This document shows positions 49,180 to 59,579 of a stretch of DNA of 64,000 bases, piece after piece. Made by a program: the position numbers and the translations under genes. Where the stretch lies: assembly GCF_014696825.1 (NCBI RefSeq), contig NZ_JACJQU010000004.1, positions 186,001 through 250,000 on the forward strand. Reading direction: 5' to 3'. The stretch comes from Anabaena sphaerica FACHB-251. Lineage in GTDB: Bacteria > Cyanobacteriota > Cyanobacteriia > Cyanobacteriales > Nostocaceae. The notes under the pieces are model-generated. The model was not told the origin of the DNA. It searched no databases and saw nothing but the letters and a program-made list of their open reading frames with translations. Numbering within the stretch: the first letter of the stretch is position 1; each line of letters opens with the position of its first letter.

Positions 49180-50451
49180 CTAAGCCACCCATAAATCTCG
49201 TGCAAATCGTATAGAAAATGTCACCATTAGTATTGCAAAAAAACACATAACTGGGTATCTTAGACGAGGATAGCGTTCAAGCAATAAACCGAAGGCCATA
49301 GATAGGGATACAATACCGTAAGCGTATCGTTCAGCAGAAACAGTAATTCCAGTATTTAAAATTAAGCCATAGGAACACATCCCATAAACAAAGGTAACAA
49401 GAGGAATTTTAGACCGAAAAAACCAGAGTAAATATATTCCTCCGAAAATGATTACAATTTTAAACAATTCATCTCCAGCTAACAACCAAATTAATAACCA
49501 CAGAAAATAAAAACCATAACCTACTTTCATCAAGCCTAGCTGTAAGCGAAAGCGCCATAATAAGTAAGCACTGACAATAATTATTAAAAAAAATAATGGA
49601 TGCCAAGGTTCTTTAATATATCCATACTTCCAATTATTGAAACCTATAACTACTTGCATTAGCATTTGCCACCAACCTTGCAAAGCAAAACCCTTTGCAT
49701 CTCCTCTCCATGCTTGTTGTGCATGGATAAAAGCCAAAGCATCATCAAATTGAATGTGACAATATAAGCTATAAAGAATAATACCTAGTCCAGTAGTTAA
49801 ACTGGCAATATAGGCTTTTATACCTCTGTGATATTTCCAAGAAACAAACAAAAAAGTCGGTATGAGTGTAATTCCAGGTAATCTTGTTGCCGTAGATAAT
49901 GCACCCCAGAAAGCTGCCCAAATATATTGTTTTTGATCAAAAGATCGTAAAGCGGCTGTGGTACATAATAAAAACAAACCTTCAGTGTAAATGATAGTCC
50001 CGTACAGAGAATAAGGACACCATGCTAGAGTTGCTGTTGCCCATCTTGCTGCCTTTGTGCCGTAAAGCTCCTCTACCCAGAAATAAAGTAGTATCAAGGC
50101 AGCTAAAAATGCTAAGTTATTCACCAAAGTGCTTGCCACTTTAAAAGGTAAACCAGTTGTCATTAATACACGACATAACAATGGAAATAACGGGAAAAAA
50201 GCTACTGTATGAATTTGTTTTACATCACTAGAAAAATCGTAGCCATTAGTGACAATTTTTTCATACCAAACACTGTCCCAAGCGTGGAAAACATCCCAAC
50301 TAAAAGTGGCAGCAACGCCAGTTGATGGAGTCGGAAAGAATGGAGCAATGATTAACATAGCAACAGCTATTAGAAGTCTACTAGATAGCCACATTGCCAT
50401 GATGAAAAATAAATCATTTGTAGTGAAATTAATCTTTTTGAATATCAACAT
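49180..50451 (-). CDS. PIG-V-like mannosyltransferase, copy 1
   Basis: 423 residues, about 10-11 helices. The loop WDVFHAWDSVWYEKIVTNGY and the segment VAFFPLFPLLCRVL match the PIG-V/Gpi18 family of polyprenyl-phosphate mannose-dependent transferases. It is a paralogue of the gene at 54846 (shared YxxIVTxGYxF, FFPLFP and SALRAFDxKQY-like pattern). Last gene of a minus-strand run; 12 bases after the DUF2079 gene. Confidence 0.8.
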   Translation of the reverse strand: MLIFKKINFTTNDLFFIMAMWLSSRLLIAVAMLIIAPFFPTPSTGVAATFSWDVFHAWDSVWYEKIVTNGYDFSSDVKQIHTVAFFPLFPLLCRVLMTTGLPFKVASTLVNNLAFLAALILLYFWVEELYGTKAARWATATLAWCPYSLYGTIIYTEGLFLLCTTAALRSFDQKQYIWAAFWGALSTATRLPGITLIPTFLFVSWKYHRGIKAYIASLTTGLGIILYSLYCHIQFDDALAFIHAQQAWRGDAKGFALQGWWQMLMQVVIGFNNWKYGYIKEPWHPLFFLIIIVSAYLLWRFRLQLGLMKVGYGFYFLWLLIWLLAGDELFKIVIIFGGIYLLWFFRSKIPLVTFVYGMCSYGLILNTGITVSAERYAYGIVSLSMAFGLLLERYPRLRYPVMCFFAILMVTFSIRFARDLWVA

Positions 50452-50463
50452 ATATGCAAAGAT

Positions 50464-51849
50464 TTATTGATTTTCAAATAAGTAGACATCATCCTTTTCA
50501 TATTTCAATTTAAATTCTGAATTATTGTTTAATTGACTTACTAAGCTTTGAGCAAATTCTTGATTACTTGCCCATCCAGGATGACGAACATTTAACAAAA
50601 CATAATCAAAAATATTTAAATCTTGTTCTTGATAACCAACGTTGGTATATTTTATTAAATCCCTGTTACTTAAATGTGGGGTAATTTGCGCTGTTGTATA
50701 AACACTGCCTTGTTTTTTTACTAAAGACACTGCTTCTCTTGTAGCTTGCCAATTATCTATAGACTCTAAATATTTACCTGTAAAATGGGTGAATTTAGCT
50801 AAACACAGAAATGTAATTAAAGACCAGATAATAATCCCACGTTTGTTTTGTAGCAATCCCTTACCAACAGCAAGACTAGCAATGACGGCCAATATCAAAA
50901 ATGGTAAAGCTGGTAATGAATATTGATGAACTAAATCTTTTTGAGGTTGATAGTCAGCTATTAAGTTGATTGCTACACAAGGAAGAGCGCCAACCAAGGG
51001 AATTAAACTAGCAGTAGATAAACCCCATATTATTGGTGCTGATAATAATAGTAAGTATCCCAAGTTATCAAGAGAAAAGATTTTACTGAATATTAATCCA
51101 GGCTGAAAGATTAAATTTTTAGCAATCTCAAAAACAGAGTTACCTAAATAACTATAACGTCCTACGGCTGCTGCTTCGGCACCACTGAAAACTGGGATAA
51201 TTAACTTAGTTGCGATAATAAACCAAGCCACACCAAGAATAATAGCTAATAACCCAAACCAACGGCGTTTTTCAAATAAGATCAACCACAGTCCCATCGC
51301 TGCGACTGTTAAAGATAATACGGCTTTACATCCTAAAATGAAAATTAAACATACACAAAACCAAATTAATTTTTGCAATCGTGCGAATAAAACTGCGGAT
51401 AAAAGCAATGGTACAGCAATAACTTCAGGATGAAAATCAAATAAATTAGTATTAAATACCACTGGATACAACAAGTAAGCAGTAGCAACTGCTATAGCTT
51501 GACTTTCTTTTAATCCTGCTTGAATAGCTAGATACCATGTAGGTAAAGCACCTAAAGCTAAAGCCAGTGCTTGCACAATAAATAGCCAATAGACGCTAGG
51601 GTAAATTTTGTAGGGTATTGCCAAAATATAATGAACCCAAGCAGCATGATCACCAAGAATGTGAAATCCTTGTATCGTAGTAATTGGTTCTTTTCCCTGA
51701 CTAATTAAATAAATTGCTTGGTCAAAAATTCCTAAATCAAAAGCAGTGGAATTGAACAATTCATGTCTTAAACTACCAGAGATAAATAAAACTAAGGCAC
51801 TTATGCCAATAATCAAACTAATAGGACTGATCTTAGACTTAGGTTTCAT
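50464..51849 (-). CDS. DUF2079 membrane protein, copy 1
   Basis: 461 residues, about 11 helices, then a soluble C-terminal part. The N-terminal loop ELFNSTAFDLGIFDQAIYLI has the acidic residues of GT-C-type transferases. It is very similar in order and motif to the next upstream gene (FHILGDHAAWVHY, KIYPSVYWLF, GCKAVLSLTV), so the two arose by tandem duplication. Function presumed sugar transfer; not shown. Confidence 0.8.
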   Translation of the reverse strand: MKPKSKISPISLIIGISALVLFISGSLRHELFNSTAFDLGIFDQAIYLISQGKEPITTIQGFHILGDHAAWVHYILAIPYKIYPSVYWLFIVQALALALGALPTWYLAIQAGLKESQAIAVATAYLLYPVVFNTNLFDFHPEVIAVPLLLSAVLFARLQKLIWFCVCLIFILGCKAVLSLTVAAMGLWLILFEKRRWFGLLAIILGVAWFIIATKLIIPVFSGAEAAAVGRYSYLGNSVFEIAKNLIFQPGLIFSKIFSLDNLGYLLLLSAPIIWGLSTASLIPLVGALPCVAINLIADYQPQKDLVHQYSLPALPFLILAVIASLAVGKGLLQNKRGIIIWSLITFLCLAKFTHFTGKYLESIDNWQATREAVSLVKKQGSVYTTAQITPHLSNRDLIKYTNVGYQEQDLNIFDYVLLNVRHPGWASNQEFAQSLVSQLNNNSEFKLKYEKDDVYLFENQ

Positions 51850-51892
51850 GTCATTTAATCACATTCGCGGATGAATTTAATTCCAGATGTTT

Positions 51893-53296
51893 CTATTTTT
51901 GTATAAATAAGTATACATCATCTTTTTTAAATTTTAATTCAAATAGTGAAATTGTTTTTAATTGCTTGACTAAATTATCATAATCTTCTGCACTTGCAGC
52001 CCGATCTGAGTTACGAACATTTATCAATATGTAATTAAACTTATTTAATTCATTAAGATTATAGTGAAAAGTAATTAATTCTCTATGGGTTAAATGTGGA
52101 GTAATAATATCTGTAGTTAAAACACTATCTTGAGTTTTAATTAAAGATATTGCTTCCTTGGTAGCTTGCCAATTATATAAATTTTTAAGATATTTTGAGG
52201 TAAAAAAGCCAAATTTACCTAATACTAAGAACCAAAATAACGACCATAAAATAATTGCTTTTTTTTGTATCCAAGCCTTACCTGCTGCTAGACTGGAAAT
52301 TAAGGCTAATATTAAAAATGGAATTATTGGTAACGAGTAATGCCAGATCAAATTTTTTTGGGAGGGATGATCAGCAATCAAATTTAAAGCTAAACAAGGA
52401 ATTGCGCCTATCAAGGCTATCATATATTTGGGTCTTAAAGCCCATATTACAGGCACTAATAAATAAAATAAATATTCTAAATTTATCAGTGTAAAAATGT
52501 TACTAAAAACAATTTTTGGTTGAAACAGGATAATTTGTAATGTTTCATAAAATGACTTTCCTAAATAGCTATAGCGATAAAGATGACGGTTAATTAATGC
52601 TGCCTCATTGCCAAAAAAAGGAATAATGATTTTGTTAGCAATCAAAAACCATGCTATACCACTCGTAATAGCGATCACACCATATAACCGTCGCTTCTCA
52701 AACAATAGCAACCAAACCCCCATAGCTACTACTGTCAAGGAAAGTACAGCTTTACATCCCAACACTATCAGAACACTTACACAAAACCAAACAATTTTTT
52801 TCGTTCTTGCAGCTAAAACAGCCGTCAAAAGTGCAGGAACAGCTATTGTATCTGGATGAAATTCAAGTAAGTTAGCATTATATATCAGAGGATAGAGTAG
52901 GTACACTGTTACCATTACTATTGCTTGACTTTTTTCCAAACCCGCTTGCAATGCCAAAAAATATGTAGGTAAAGCACCTAAAGCTAAAGCAGCAGACTGG
53001 ACTGCAAATAGCCAATAAACGCTAGGATAAATTTTGTACAATAAAGCCAAAAAATATAGAATCCAAGCAGCATGATCAGCTAAAACATGAAAACCGAGTA
53101 TAGAAGAAATTGGCTGTTTACCTTGACTAATTAAGTAAACACATTGATCAAAAAATGCTAAATCTCCACCTGAATTAAATAACTCATGTCTGAGGATACT
53201 AGATATAAATAAGAGCAATGTACTAATGGGAATAATTAAAGCTAAACTGTTATTATTTGGAAGGTTTTCTATTATTTTTTTAATATCAATTATCAT
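51893..53296 (-). CDS. DUF2079 membrane protein, copy 2
   Basis: 467 residues, about 11 helices. Tandem paralogue of copy 1, with ELFNSGGDLAFFDQCVYLIS at the acidic loop and the shared FHVLADHAAW and KIYPSVYWLF segments. It begins seven bases after the stop of the upstream gene. The Asp/Glu loop is kept in both copies, so both are probably active. Confidence 0.8.
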   Translation of the reverse strand: MIIDIKKIIENLPNNNSLALIIPISTLLLFISSILRHELFNSGGDLAFFDQCVYLISQGKQPISSILGFHVLADHAAWILYFLALLYKIYPSVYWLFAVQSAALALGALPTYFLALQAGLEKSQAIVMVTVYLLYPLIYNANLLEFHPDTIAVPALLTAVLAARTKKIVWFCVSVLIVLGCKAVLSLTVVAMGVWLLLFEKRRLYGVIAITSGIAWFLIANKIIIPFFGNEAALINRHLYRYSYLGKSFYETLQIILFQPKIVFSNIFTLINLEYLFYLLVPVIWALRPKYMIALIGAIPCLALNLIADHPSQKNLIWHYSLPIIPFLILALISSLAAGKAWIQKKAIILWSLFWFLVLGKFGFFTSKYLKNLYNWQATKEAISLIKTQDSVLTTDIITPHLTHRELITFHYNLNELNKFNYILINVRNSDRAASAEDYDNLVKQLKTISLFELKFKKDDVYLFIQK

Positions 53297-53303
53297 AACA
53301 ATA

Positions 53304-54503
53304 TTATTTAAAATTTAAGGGGATTTTATAGATTGGTTGTGGAAAAATCATTTCACAATTTCTCATAACATCAAAAATTGTTAACCCTAAAATTATAGAA
53401 GCAATTTTTATATAGATAGGTGTTTCCAAATAACTAACAAAAGATGACATTTGCACAACTATAGAAACCCAACGATATTGAGGAAAATAAAAGGCAAATA
53501 TAATAGATAAAATATCAGCAGGATAGAAATATCTGTTGTGCATCTTAGGCAAGATATATGGCATAAACAAAACTGATATTGTACCTAAGTATATGAGTCT
53601 ATCTTGAGTTATTTCTAGGTTACTTCTATATACAAGATATGCTAACAAAAATATAGAAAATACAGTTAATAGTAAACCTATCGGCACAACAATATTATAT
53701 AACTCGTTAGGAATCCATTGATAAAGATTAGGTACATTTTTAGCTAGTTCTTTATATTTATTAGCTTGATCAAAATACACCAATAGCAATTCTTTCATAG
53801 GTCTACCAGCAAACCAAGCTGGCAATATTGCCCCTATATATACTAGCGGAACTATTGGTAAATAATACCAAGATATTCTTTTTTTTACCAATAAAATTAA
53901 TAATAAAGGTGATAAAAACATGGCTTGCAACTTAAAACAAATTCCTATACCAAAGCTAATTAATGCCGGAATTTGTTTATGAATTGATAAAAAGTAAATG
54001 CAAGCAATTAATCCTGTTGTATAAATAACATCACATTGTCCCCAAAGAGAACTATTATAAATTACAGTGGGACTTAATATAACTGCTAAAAATGCCCAAT
54101 TTGCTCTTTTACCTACTGGATATTTTAGTTTGACAATTTTATAGGTGAAAAATGCACAAATAAAATCAACAGTCATAGCAAAAAGTTTGATTGCCAGAAT
54201 TTTCGGCAATCCAGAAAGCATGGTAGAGGCAATTACAAGCCAGTAAAGGTAGGAAGGGGTATAATCAGCAAAACTATATTTTAAGGCATTAAATCCGCCA
54301 TGAGAGGCAATGAAATCATACCAAGGATCTAAAAAATATTTATAATCTACTGATTTATTAGGAACACAAACTAATCTCAATATCACAGCGAATATAATAC
54401 CAATAAATAAGTATCTAGGAATTGGCGATCGCAGATAGTTGAGAATCCTATCAAACTTATGTTTAACTAACTTTAATAATCTCTTGTTTGCAGTTATTAT
54501 CAT
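53304..54503 (-). CDS. Polytopic GT-C-type glycosyltransferase (Gpi14/PIG-M- or GT87-like)
   Basis: 399 residues, about 10 helices. The first loop SVDYKYFLDPWYDFIASHGG carries Asp residues expected of a GT-C active site, and NSSLWGQCDVIYTTGL and LPKMHNRYFYPAD are typical of PIG-M/GT87-like mannosyltransferases. Upstream is a 340-base gap, so this is likely the first gene of the run 54503-49180. Confidence 0.72.
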   Translation of the reverse strand: MIITANKRLLKLVKHKFDRILNYLRSPIPRYLFIGIIFAVILRLVCVPNKSVDYKYFLDPWYDFIASHGGFNALKYSFADYTPSYLYWLVIASTMLSGLPKILAIKLFAMTVDFICAFFTYKIVKLKYPVGKRANWAFLAVILSPTVIYNSSLWGQCDVIYTTGLIACIYFLSIHKQIPALISFGIGICFKLQAMFLSPLLLILLVKKRISWYYLPIVPLVYIGAILPAWFAGRPMKELLLVYFDQANKYKELAKNVPNLYQWIPNELYNIVVPIGLLLTVFSIFLLAYLVYRSNLEITQDRLIYLGTISVLFMPYILPKMHNRYFYPADILSIIFAFYFPQYRWVSIVVQMSSFVSYLETPIYIKIASIILGLTIFDVMRNCEMIFPQPIYKIPLNFK

Positions 54504-54845
54504 AAAACTTATAATTCTAGCCTGGTAAATTTTCTACTAATAGAAGTAAGGTAATATATTACCATCATCTACTTGCTAAAATTTTTACCCTGATAATGTA
54601 ATTAACAGATACCATACTTCTGTTGCATCAGAGATATAACAAATTAGAGATATTAGAAAATTAATATGCAACCCAACCCAATAATAAGTTTTTATAATAT
54701 TAACTAACAGAAAAGCAATATTACACCCCAGAAGAATATCTGGAATTAAAAGCAACTGCGGACTATAAAAACCAATATATTGAAGGAAAAATCATCCCTA
54801 TTAGGTCGAAAACAGAAAACAACATATAAAAATAAATTCATTTCT
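54504..54845. other. Intergenic gap with a gene fragment
   Basis: AT-rich gap between the two parts of the minus-strand glycosyltransferase run. It holds the Uma2 fragment at 54716-54829 on the opposite strand; otherwise nothing is recognised. Confidence 0.5.
54716..54829 (+). pseudogene. Uma2-family fragment
   Basis: 37 codons plus stop, beginning QYYTPEEYLELKATADYK and continuing YIEGKIIP, which is the N-terminal signature of Uma2 (DUF820) restriction-endonuclease-like proteins, very common in cyanobacteria. The catalytic PD-(D/E)XK part is missing and no start is visible. Confidence 0.75.
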
Positions 54846-56171
54846 TTACCCTACCCAATGATGCTGGGCAAAACCTATTGCTAACTTAATCAATAAGATC
54901 ATAAATAAACCAAGAATTAAATAGGCTTGACGGGGAAAACGAGATAACCATACACCAATAGCAATATTTAAAGGCACAATTCCGTAAGCAAGACGACTTA
55001 AAGATATTGTTGCCCCAGAAGCTAATAGTAAACCCACTCCACAAAAGCCATAAATTACCATCACAGGCGTTAGTTGCTGACGAAATCTCCACAAAAGATA
55101 GCTACTACCCAAAACCATGAAAACATTAAGTAAGTTATTGATTATCTGTTGATCTGCTAGTATTAATACAACTATGACTGCAACATAACCCGCGTAGATA
55201 ATGAAATTGATAATCGCAGGATGTGAATAGTTACGAAACATCCTTACAAAAAAATAACTAATTACAATGATACTAAATATTAGAGGATGCCAAATATCTA
55301 AAACACCTCCATTTTTATTAGCTGCCCAACCATCAGACCAATTACTACCAAAAGGAATTTGCAAGAGCATATTTAACCAACCTTGCCAGTCAAAACCTAA
55401 TGAGGTTCGCCATCCTTTTTGAGCAGCTATAAAAGCTAAAGGATCATTAAAAGTAATGGCACAATATAAACTAAATAGTAATAGTCCGGTGGTAGCTACT
55501 AAACCTGCAATATAGGCAATTGGTGGTTTATTTTGCTTCCATGCAGCTAGTAAAAAGGCGGGGATTAGTGCCATTCCTGTGGGACGTGTGGCTGTGGCCA
55601 TAGCCCCCCAAAGGGCAGTCCCACCATATTGTTTATTATCAAAGGCACGCAAAGCGGCTATACTCAAAAATAAATATAATCCTTCTGTGTAAATTATGCC
55701 TGTAAAAATGGACATGGGAGAAAAAGAAAGTACAGAAGTTGCCCATTGTGCTGTTTTTGTTCCATAATGTTTTTTTAACCAAAAATACAGAAAGTAAAGT
55801 GCGCCGCCAAATGCTAAATTATTGATTAATACACCTGCTTTTTCAAAGGATAAACCTAATTTCATGAATATCCAAATACTCACAGGAAACAGAGGGAAAA
55901 AAGCAATATTATGCTGTTTACCGTCATTGACAAATTCATAACCAGAAGTCACTATCATTTGATAATGTATACTATCCCAAACATTAAAAGTACCAAAGCC
56001 AAAATTGGTAACTTCTTGATTTGCTAATACCAATTTTGGTGTAATCAAAAACATAGCTATAAAAATTAGAATGCGACTACCTAACCATACTGCGGCTGGA
56101 AAATATATATGATCTTTACAAAAGAATTTTGTTATATTTAGAATCTGCGATTTTACCATAGATTTATCCAT
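54846..56171 (-). CDS. PIG-V-like mannosyltransferase, copy 2
   Basis: 441 residues, about 11 helices. Loop FNVWDSIHYQMIVTSGYEFV and segment IAFFPLFPVSIWIF match PIG-V; it shares IYTEGLYLF and AALRAFDNKQYGG with copy 1 at 49180. It is separated from the other four minus-strand genes by the gap with the Uma2 fragment. Met5 is an alternative start. Confidence 0.8.
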   Translation of the reverse strand: MDKSMVKSQILNITKFFCKDHIYFPAAVWLGSRILIFIAMFLITPKLVLANQEVTNFGFGTFNVWDSIHYQMIVTSGYEFVNDGKQHNIAFFPLFPVSIWIFMKLGLSFEKAGVLINNLAFGGALYFLYFWLKKHYGTKTAQWATSVLSFSPMSIFTGIIYTEGLYLFLSIAALRAFDNKQYGGTALWGAMATATRPTGMALIPAFLLAAWKQNKPPIAYIAGLVATTGLLLFSLYCAITFNDPLAFIAAQKGWRTSLGFDWQGWLNMLLQIPFGSNWSDGWAANKNGGVLDIWHPLIFSIIVISYFFVRMFRNYSHPAIINFIIYAGYVAVIVVLILADQQIINNLLNVFMVLGSSYLLWRFRQQLTPVMVIYGFCGVGLLLASGATISLSRLAYGIVPLNIAIGVWLSRFPRQAYLILGLFMILLIKLAIGFAQHHWVG

Positions 56172-56368
56172 TTTTTGAAAATCATTTTTGATTAATTATT
56201 TTTGTGAAAATTAGAATCAAATCAGTTTGAAATATCAAATTTAACAGCAAAAATTCCACAAAAGTGCGCCTTTGGACGAAAAAATCCTTGATCCTTGAGC
56301 GTGGTGAGTGTCAAGAGTGAGTCCTCAACAATTTATAGTTAAGAGTAAGCGTAAATTGTTAAATCATT

Positions 56369-57565
56369 GTGAAAGCTATTACTCTTGTTGGTTCTACCGG
56401 CTCTATTGGTACTCAGACTTTAGATATCGTCTCTGAACACCCTGATAAGTTTCGCATAGTTGGTCTGGCTGCTGGACGCAATGTGGAGTTGTTCGCGGCG
56501 CAAATTCGCCAGTTTCGCCCCCAAATTGCCGCAATTTCTGCGGCGGATAAGTTACCAGAACTTCAGGAAGCAATTAAAGACCTCAACCCTCAACCTATTT
56601 TACTGGCTGGAGAAGCGGGAGTGATAGAAGTTGCACGGTATGGCGATGCGGAAACGGTTGTTACTGGTATTGTGGGTTGCGCGGGTTTACTTCCCACTAT
56701 CGCTGCTATTGAAGCGGGTAAAGACATTGCTTTAGCAAATAAAGAAACTATCATTGCCGGCGCTCCTGTGGTGTTACCTTTGGTAGAAAAATACGGGGTG
56801 AAACTATTACCCGCAGATTCCGAACATTCGGCGATTTTTCAATGTTTGCAAGGTGTTCCTAAAGGTGGTTTAAAAAAGATATTACTGACTGCTTCTGGTG
56901 GTGCTTTTCGAGATTGGCCTGTGGAAAATTTACCGCAAGTAAAAGTTGCTGATGCTATTAAACATCCTAACTGGTCAATGGGGCGAAAAATCACCGTAGA
57001 TTCTGCAACTTTGATGAATAAGGGTTTGGAAGTAATTGAAGCTCATTATTTGTTTGGGGTGGATTATGATGATATCGAAATTGTCATTCATCCTCAAAGT
57101 ATAATTCACTCTTTAATTGAGTTACAAGATACTTCAGTTTTAGCTCAACTCGGTTGGCCAGATATGCGTTTACCTTTGCTTTATGCTTTATCTTGGCCAG
57201 AGCGAATTTACACAAATTGGGAAAGACTGAATTTAGTAAAATCTGGTGATTTAACCTTTCGTGAGCCAGATCATCAAAAATATCCTTGTATGGGCTTGGC
57301 TTATGCTGCAGGTAGAGCCGGCGGTTCTATGCCAGCGGTTTTAAATGCTGCTAATGAGCAAGCTGTGGCGCTATTTTTAGAAGAGAAAATTAGCTATTTG
57401 GATATTGCTCGGTGTATTGAATGGGTGTGCGATCGCCATCAAAATCATAACAAAGAAAATCCCTCTTTAGATGACATTTTGGCAGCAGATCAATGGGCTA
57501 GACAAGAAGTTTTCACAGCTACTGAAAAGTTAGCAACTCAGCCGCAAGTTATTTCTGTACGTTAG
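56369..57565 (+). CDS. dxr: 1-deoxy-D-xylulose 5-phosphate reductoisomerase
   Basis: 398 residues, GTG start. NADPH-binding [14 protein letters not shown], the catalytic ALANKET region and metal ligands in [12 protein letters not shown], plus the flexible [21 protein letters not shown] segment, are intact. It makes 2-C-methyl-D-erythritol 4-phosphate in the MEP isoprenoid pathway. Stand-alone gene. Confidence 0.98.
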   Translation: MKAITLVGSTGSIGTQTLDIVSEHPDKFRIVGLAAGRNVELFAAQIRQFRPQIAAISAADKLPELQEAIKDLNPQPILLAGEAGVIEVARYGDAETVVTGIVGCAGLLPTIAAIEAGKDIALANKETIIAGAPVVLPLVEKYGVKLLPADSEHSAIFQCLQGVPKGGLKKILLTASGGAFRDWPVENLPQVKVADAIKHPNWSMGRKITVDSATLMNKGLEVIEAHYLFGVDYDDIEIVIHPQSIIHSLIELQDTSVLAQLGWPDMRLPLLYALSWPERIYTNWERLNLVKSGDLTFREPDHQKYPCMGLAYAAGRAGGSMPAVLNAANEQAVALFLEEKISYLDIARCIEWVCDRHQNHNKENPSLDDILAADQWARQEVFTATEKLATQPQVISVR

Positions 57566-57569
57566 GACT

Positions 57570-57633
57570 AGATCCCCGACTTCATCTTTGCTATTGTCAA
57601 AAAATTTTCAACTATGTCAGAAGTCGGGGATCT
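57570..57633 (+). terminator. Long-loop inverted repeat after dxr
   Basis: AGATCCCCGACTTC (57570-57583) and its exact complement (57620-57633) can pair over 14 bases around a 36-base loop. This word is a common cyanobacterial repeat. Position right after dxr suggests a transcription stop or mRNA 3'-end stabiliser. Confidence 0.55.
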
Positions 57634-57809
57634 TAAACTCTGATCACGTGATATTATACACTATAATAAAATCAGCATAAGCACTCAAACAAGTCTGGGA
57701 ATATTCAAACCTCAGTCACAATGAAATAGCAGTTTTTATTTGCGAGTGCAATTGATTTGCGTTAAGTAAAAACACTGAAAAATTACAATTATTCGCTACT
57801 TGATAAACT

Positions 57810-58643
57810 ATGGCTAAAATGCAACTGCATTTCAACGGTAACTTCTCCCTCAAAAAAGAAGAAATTAAAAGAATACTAGAAGCAGCATCAGGAGAAAAAG
57901 GTTTAAAAGACACCTTAGAAAACCTAATGACAAAAACAGGTTTAGGTAATGCCAAAGTTGGCAAAATCAAAAGTTGGGCAATTAGATCTGGTTTAGTCAA
58001 AGACAATTATTTAAGTCCAGAGGGAAGAATAGTATTAAAACATGATCCTTATTTACAATCAATCATTACCGATTGGTTAATGCACTTTTATTTAAGCTTT
58101 GGTAATGAAGGTTTAAAGCAAATACCAGAAAATCCTTCTGAATGGGGAGGATGGACTTATTTTATTTATATATTTTTGCCAGAAAATCCCACTTTTACTA
58201 AAGATAACTTATTTCAAAATAGTATTCCTATATTTGAAGAACCAGCTAAAGTAATTCCTGAAAGATTCAAATATATTTTAAGAGCTTATACCGAACCGCA
58301 AGCATTAGCTAATTGTCAAATTATCCAAGAAATCAAAACAAACACCTATCAAACAGGAAAAGCCAAACTTCCCAATTCTCATTTAATTGGTTATTTCCTA
58401 GCTAAACTTTGGGAACGAGATTTTAATAAACAAACTTCTGTTTTAACAGACGATATCATCAATCAAAAAATGGGAATTGTCCCGGTTTTAGGTATTCAAC
58501 CAGAAACATTACAGCAACATCTAAATAGTATAGAATCCTTGGGAATTATTGAACAAAGACGCACAGTATCACCCTATCAAATTATACGTCGCTGGGATGC
58601 TCCTGTTAACTTATTAGAAAAAGCTTATGGTAACAATCAATAA
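57810..58643 (+). CDS. DUF4007 family protein (SspB-like)
   Basis: 277 residues, soluble. FNGNFSLKKEEIKRILEAAS, the AKVGKIKSWAIRSGLV helix-turn-helix-like segment and the C-terminal winged-helix-like QQHLNSIESLGIIEQRR fit DUF4007. From memory, this family includes SspB of the single-strand phosphorothioation defence system and associates with PAPS reductase-like genes. No sspA, sspC or sspD lies in the window, so the gene is isolated. It faces the decayed restriction enzyme. Confidence 0.75.
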   Translation: MAKMQLHFNGNFSLKKEEIKRILEAASGEKGLKDTLENLMTKTGLGNAKVGKIKSWAIRSGLVKDNYLSPEGRIVLKHDPYLQSIITDWLMHFYLSFGNEGLKQIPENPSEWGGWTYFIYIFLPENPTFTKDNLFQNSIPIFEEPAKVIPERFKYILRAYTEPQALANCQIIQEIKTNTYQTGKAKLPNSHLIGYFLAKLWERDFNKQTSVLTDDIINQKMGIVPVLGIQPETLQQHLNSIESLGIIEQRRTVSPYQIIRRWDAPVNLLEKAYGNNQ

Positions 58644-58666
58644 CTTATCACTTGCAGATGCAAAAC

Positions 58667-59380
58667 CTACAGATTACCCTCAATGATCGCTTTTTCTGCT
58701 TCTGTTAACCCATACAACAAATAAACTATTTCATCAATTAAACAATCACATCTTTGCAGTTGCTGTTTGATTGGTAAGAGAATATTTAAACTTGATTGAT
58801 ATTCTTTACCTAATGTTTCCTGTTCTTTTCTGGTGGTAATATCAATTTTGATTTTCTTCTTATTGTTCTTGAGAATATCGATTAATTCATCTAATGTTAA
58901 ATGATTATCTCCTTGTTTTTGTTTATGATAATCACCTAAATAATTCTGAATTTTTGATTTATTGGTTAGGTTATCAATATCAGTACCAATAAATCTTTCT
59001 AACCATGTGATAAATCCTTTGATTTCTGTTTGTTTTTGTTTATTTAATTCTATCATTTATTCCGCTAAATATGCTAATAAATCATGAATTACATCCGCTT
59101 GAGATGGTTGTTGGTTAAGGTGGTGATCAATTTGGGTAAGTAGGATATTAGGGTTATGATTGATTTGATATTGTTGGTAAATATTAATGAGATTTTGTAG
59201 ATATTCTTGACGTTTTTCTGGGGGAGTTGTAAAGAATATTTTAGGAACTGGTAGAGATTTAATTTCATAACCATTGATATTATTGTTTGTGCTAGTTAGA
59301 TTAAATCTCCAATCTAATAACTTAAAATTTAGTAAAGCAGTCAAAAATTCTAAATTATATACTTTCACATCAGATGTCAA
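58667..59380 (-). pseudogene. C-terminal remnant of an Eco57I-type restriction-modification enzyme with an in-frame stop
   Basis: Two open frames in the same phase (107 and 129 codons) are split by one TAA at 59057-59059. The first resembles the specificity part of type IIG enzymes (NLEFLTALLNFKLLDW, NINGYEIKSLPVPKI, HDLLAYLAE). The second is the typical end (MIELNKQKQTEIKGFITWLE, LIDEIVYLLYGLTEAEKAII). The methylase and nuclease parts are missing, so the gene is dead. Confidence 0.82.
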
Positions 59381-59399
59381 ATGATTTTTTTGATTTTTT

Positions 59400-59480
59400 T
59401 TAATTTAAAGATCCAAAATCAACTTCATCAAAATCCCAACCTAAAAAATGATTCTTGAGTTTCAGTGAAATAATTTTCAT
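59400..59480 (-). pseudogene. N-terminal fragment of an AAA-type ATPase
   Basis: 26 codons starting MKIISLKLKNHFLGWDFDEV and ending GSLN before a stop. This is how AAA ATPases of defence loci begin, just before the Walker A motif, which is absent. The fragment ends where the restriction remnant begins, so one deletion may have removed the middle of both genes. Confidence 0.6.
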
Positions 59481-59579
59481 ATTCTTATTTAAATTTTATT
59501 AAAAAAAACAACTATATTGTCATTTTAAAATATAATAGATAGCTTATTTAACAACCATGATTTTTAAGCATCAGATGTC

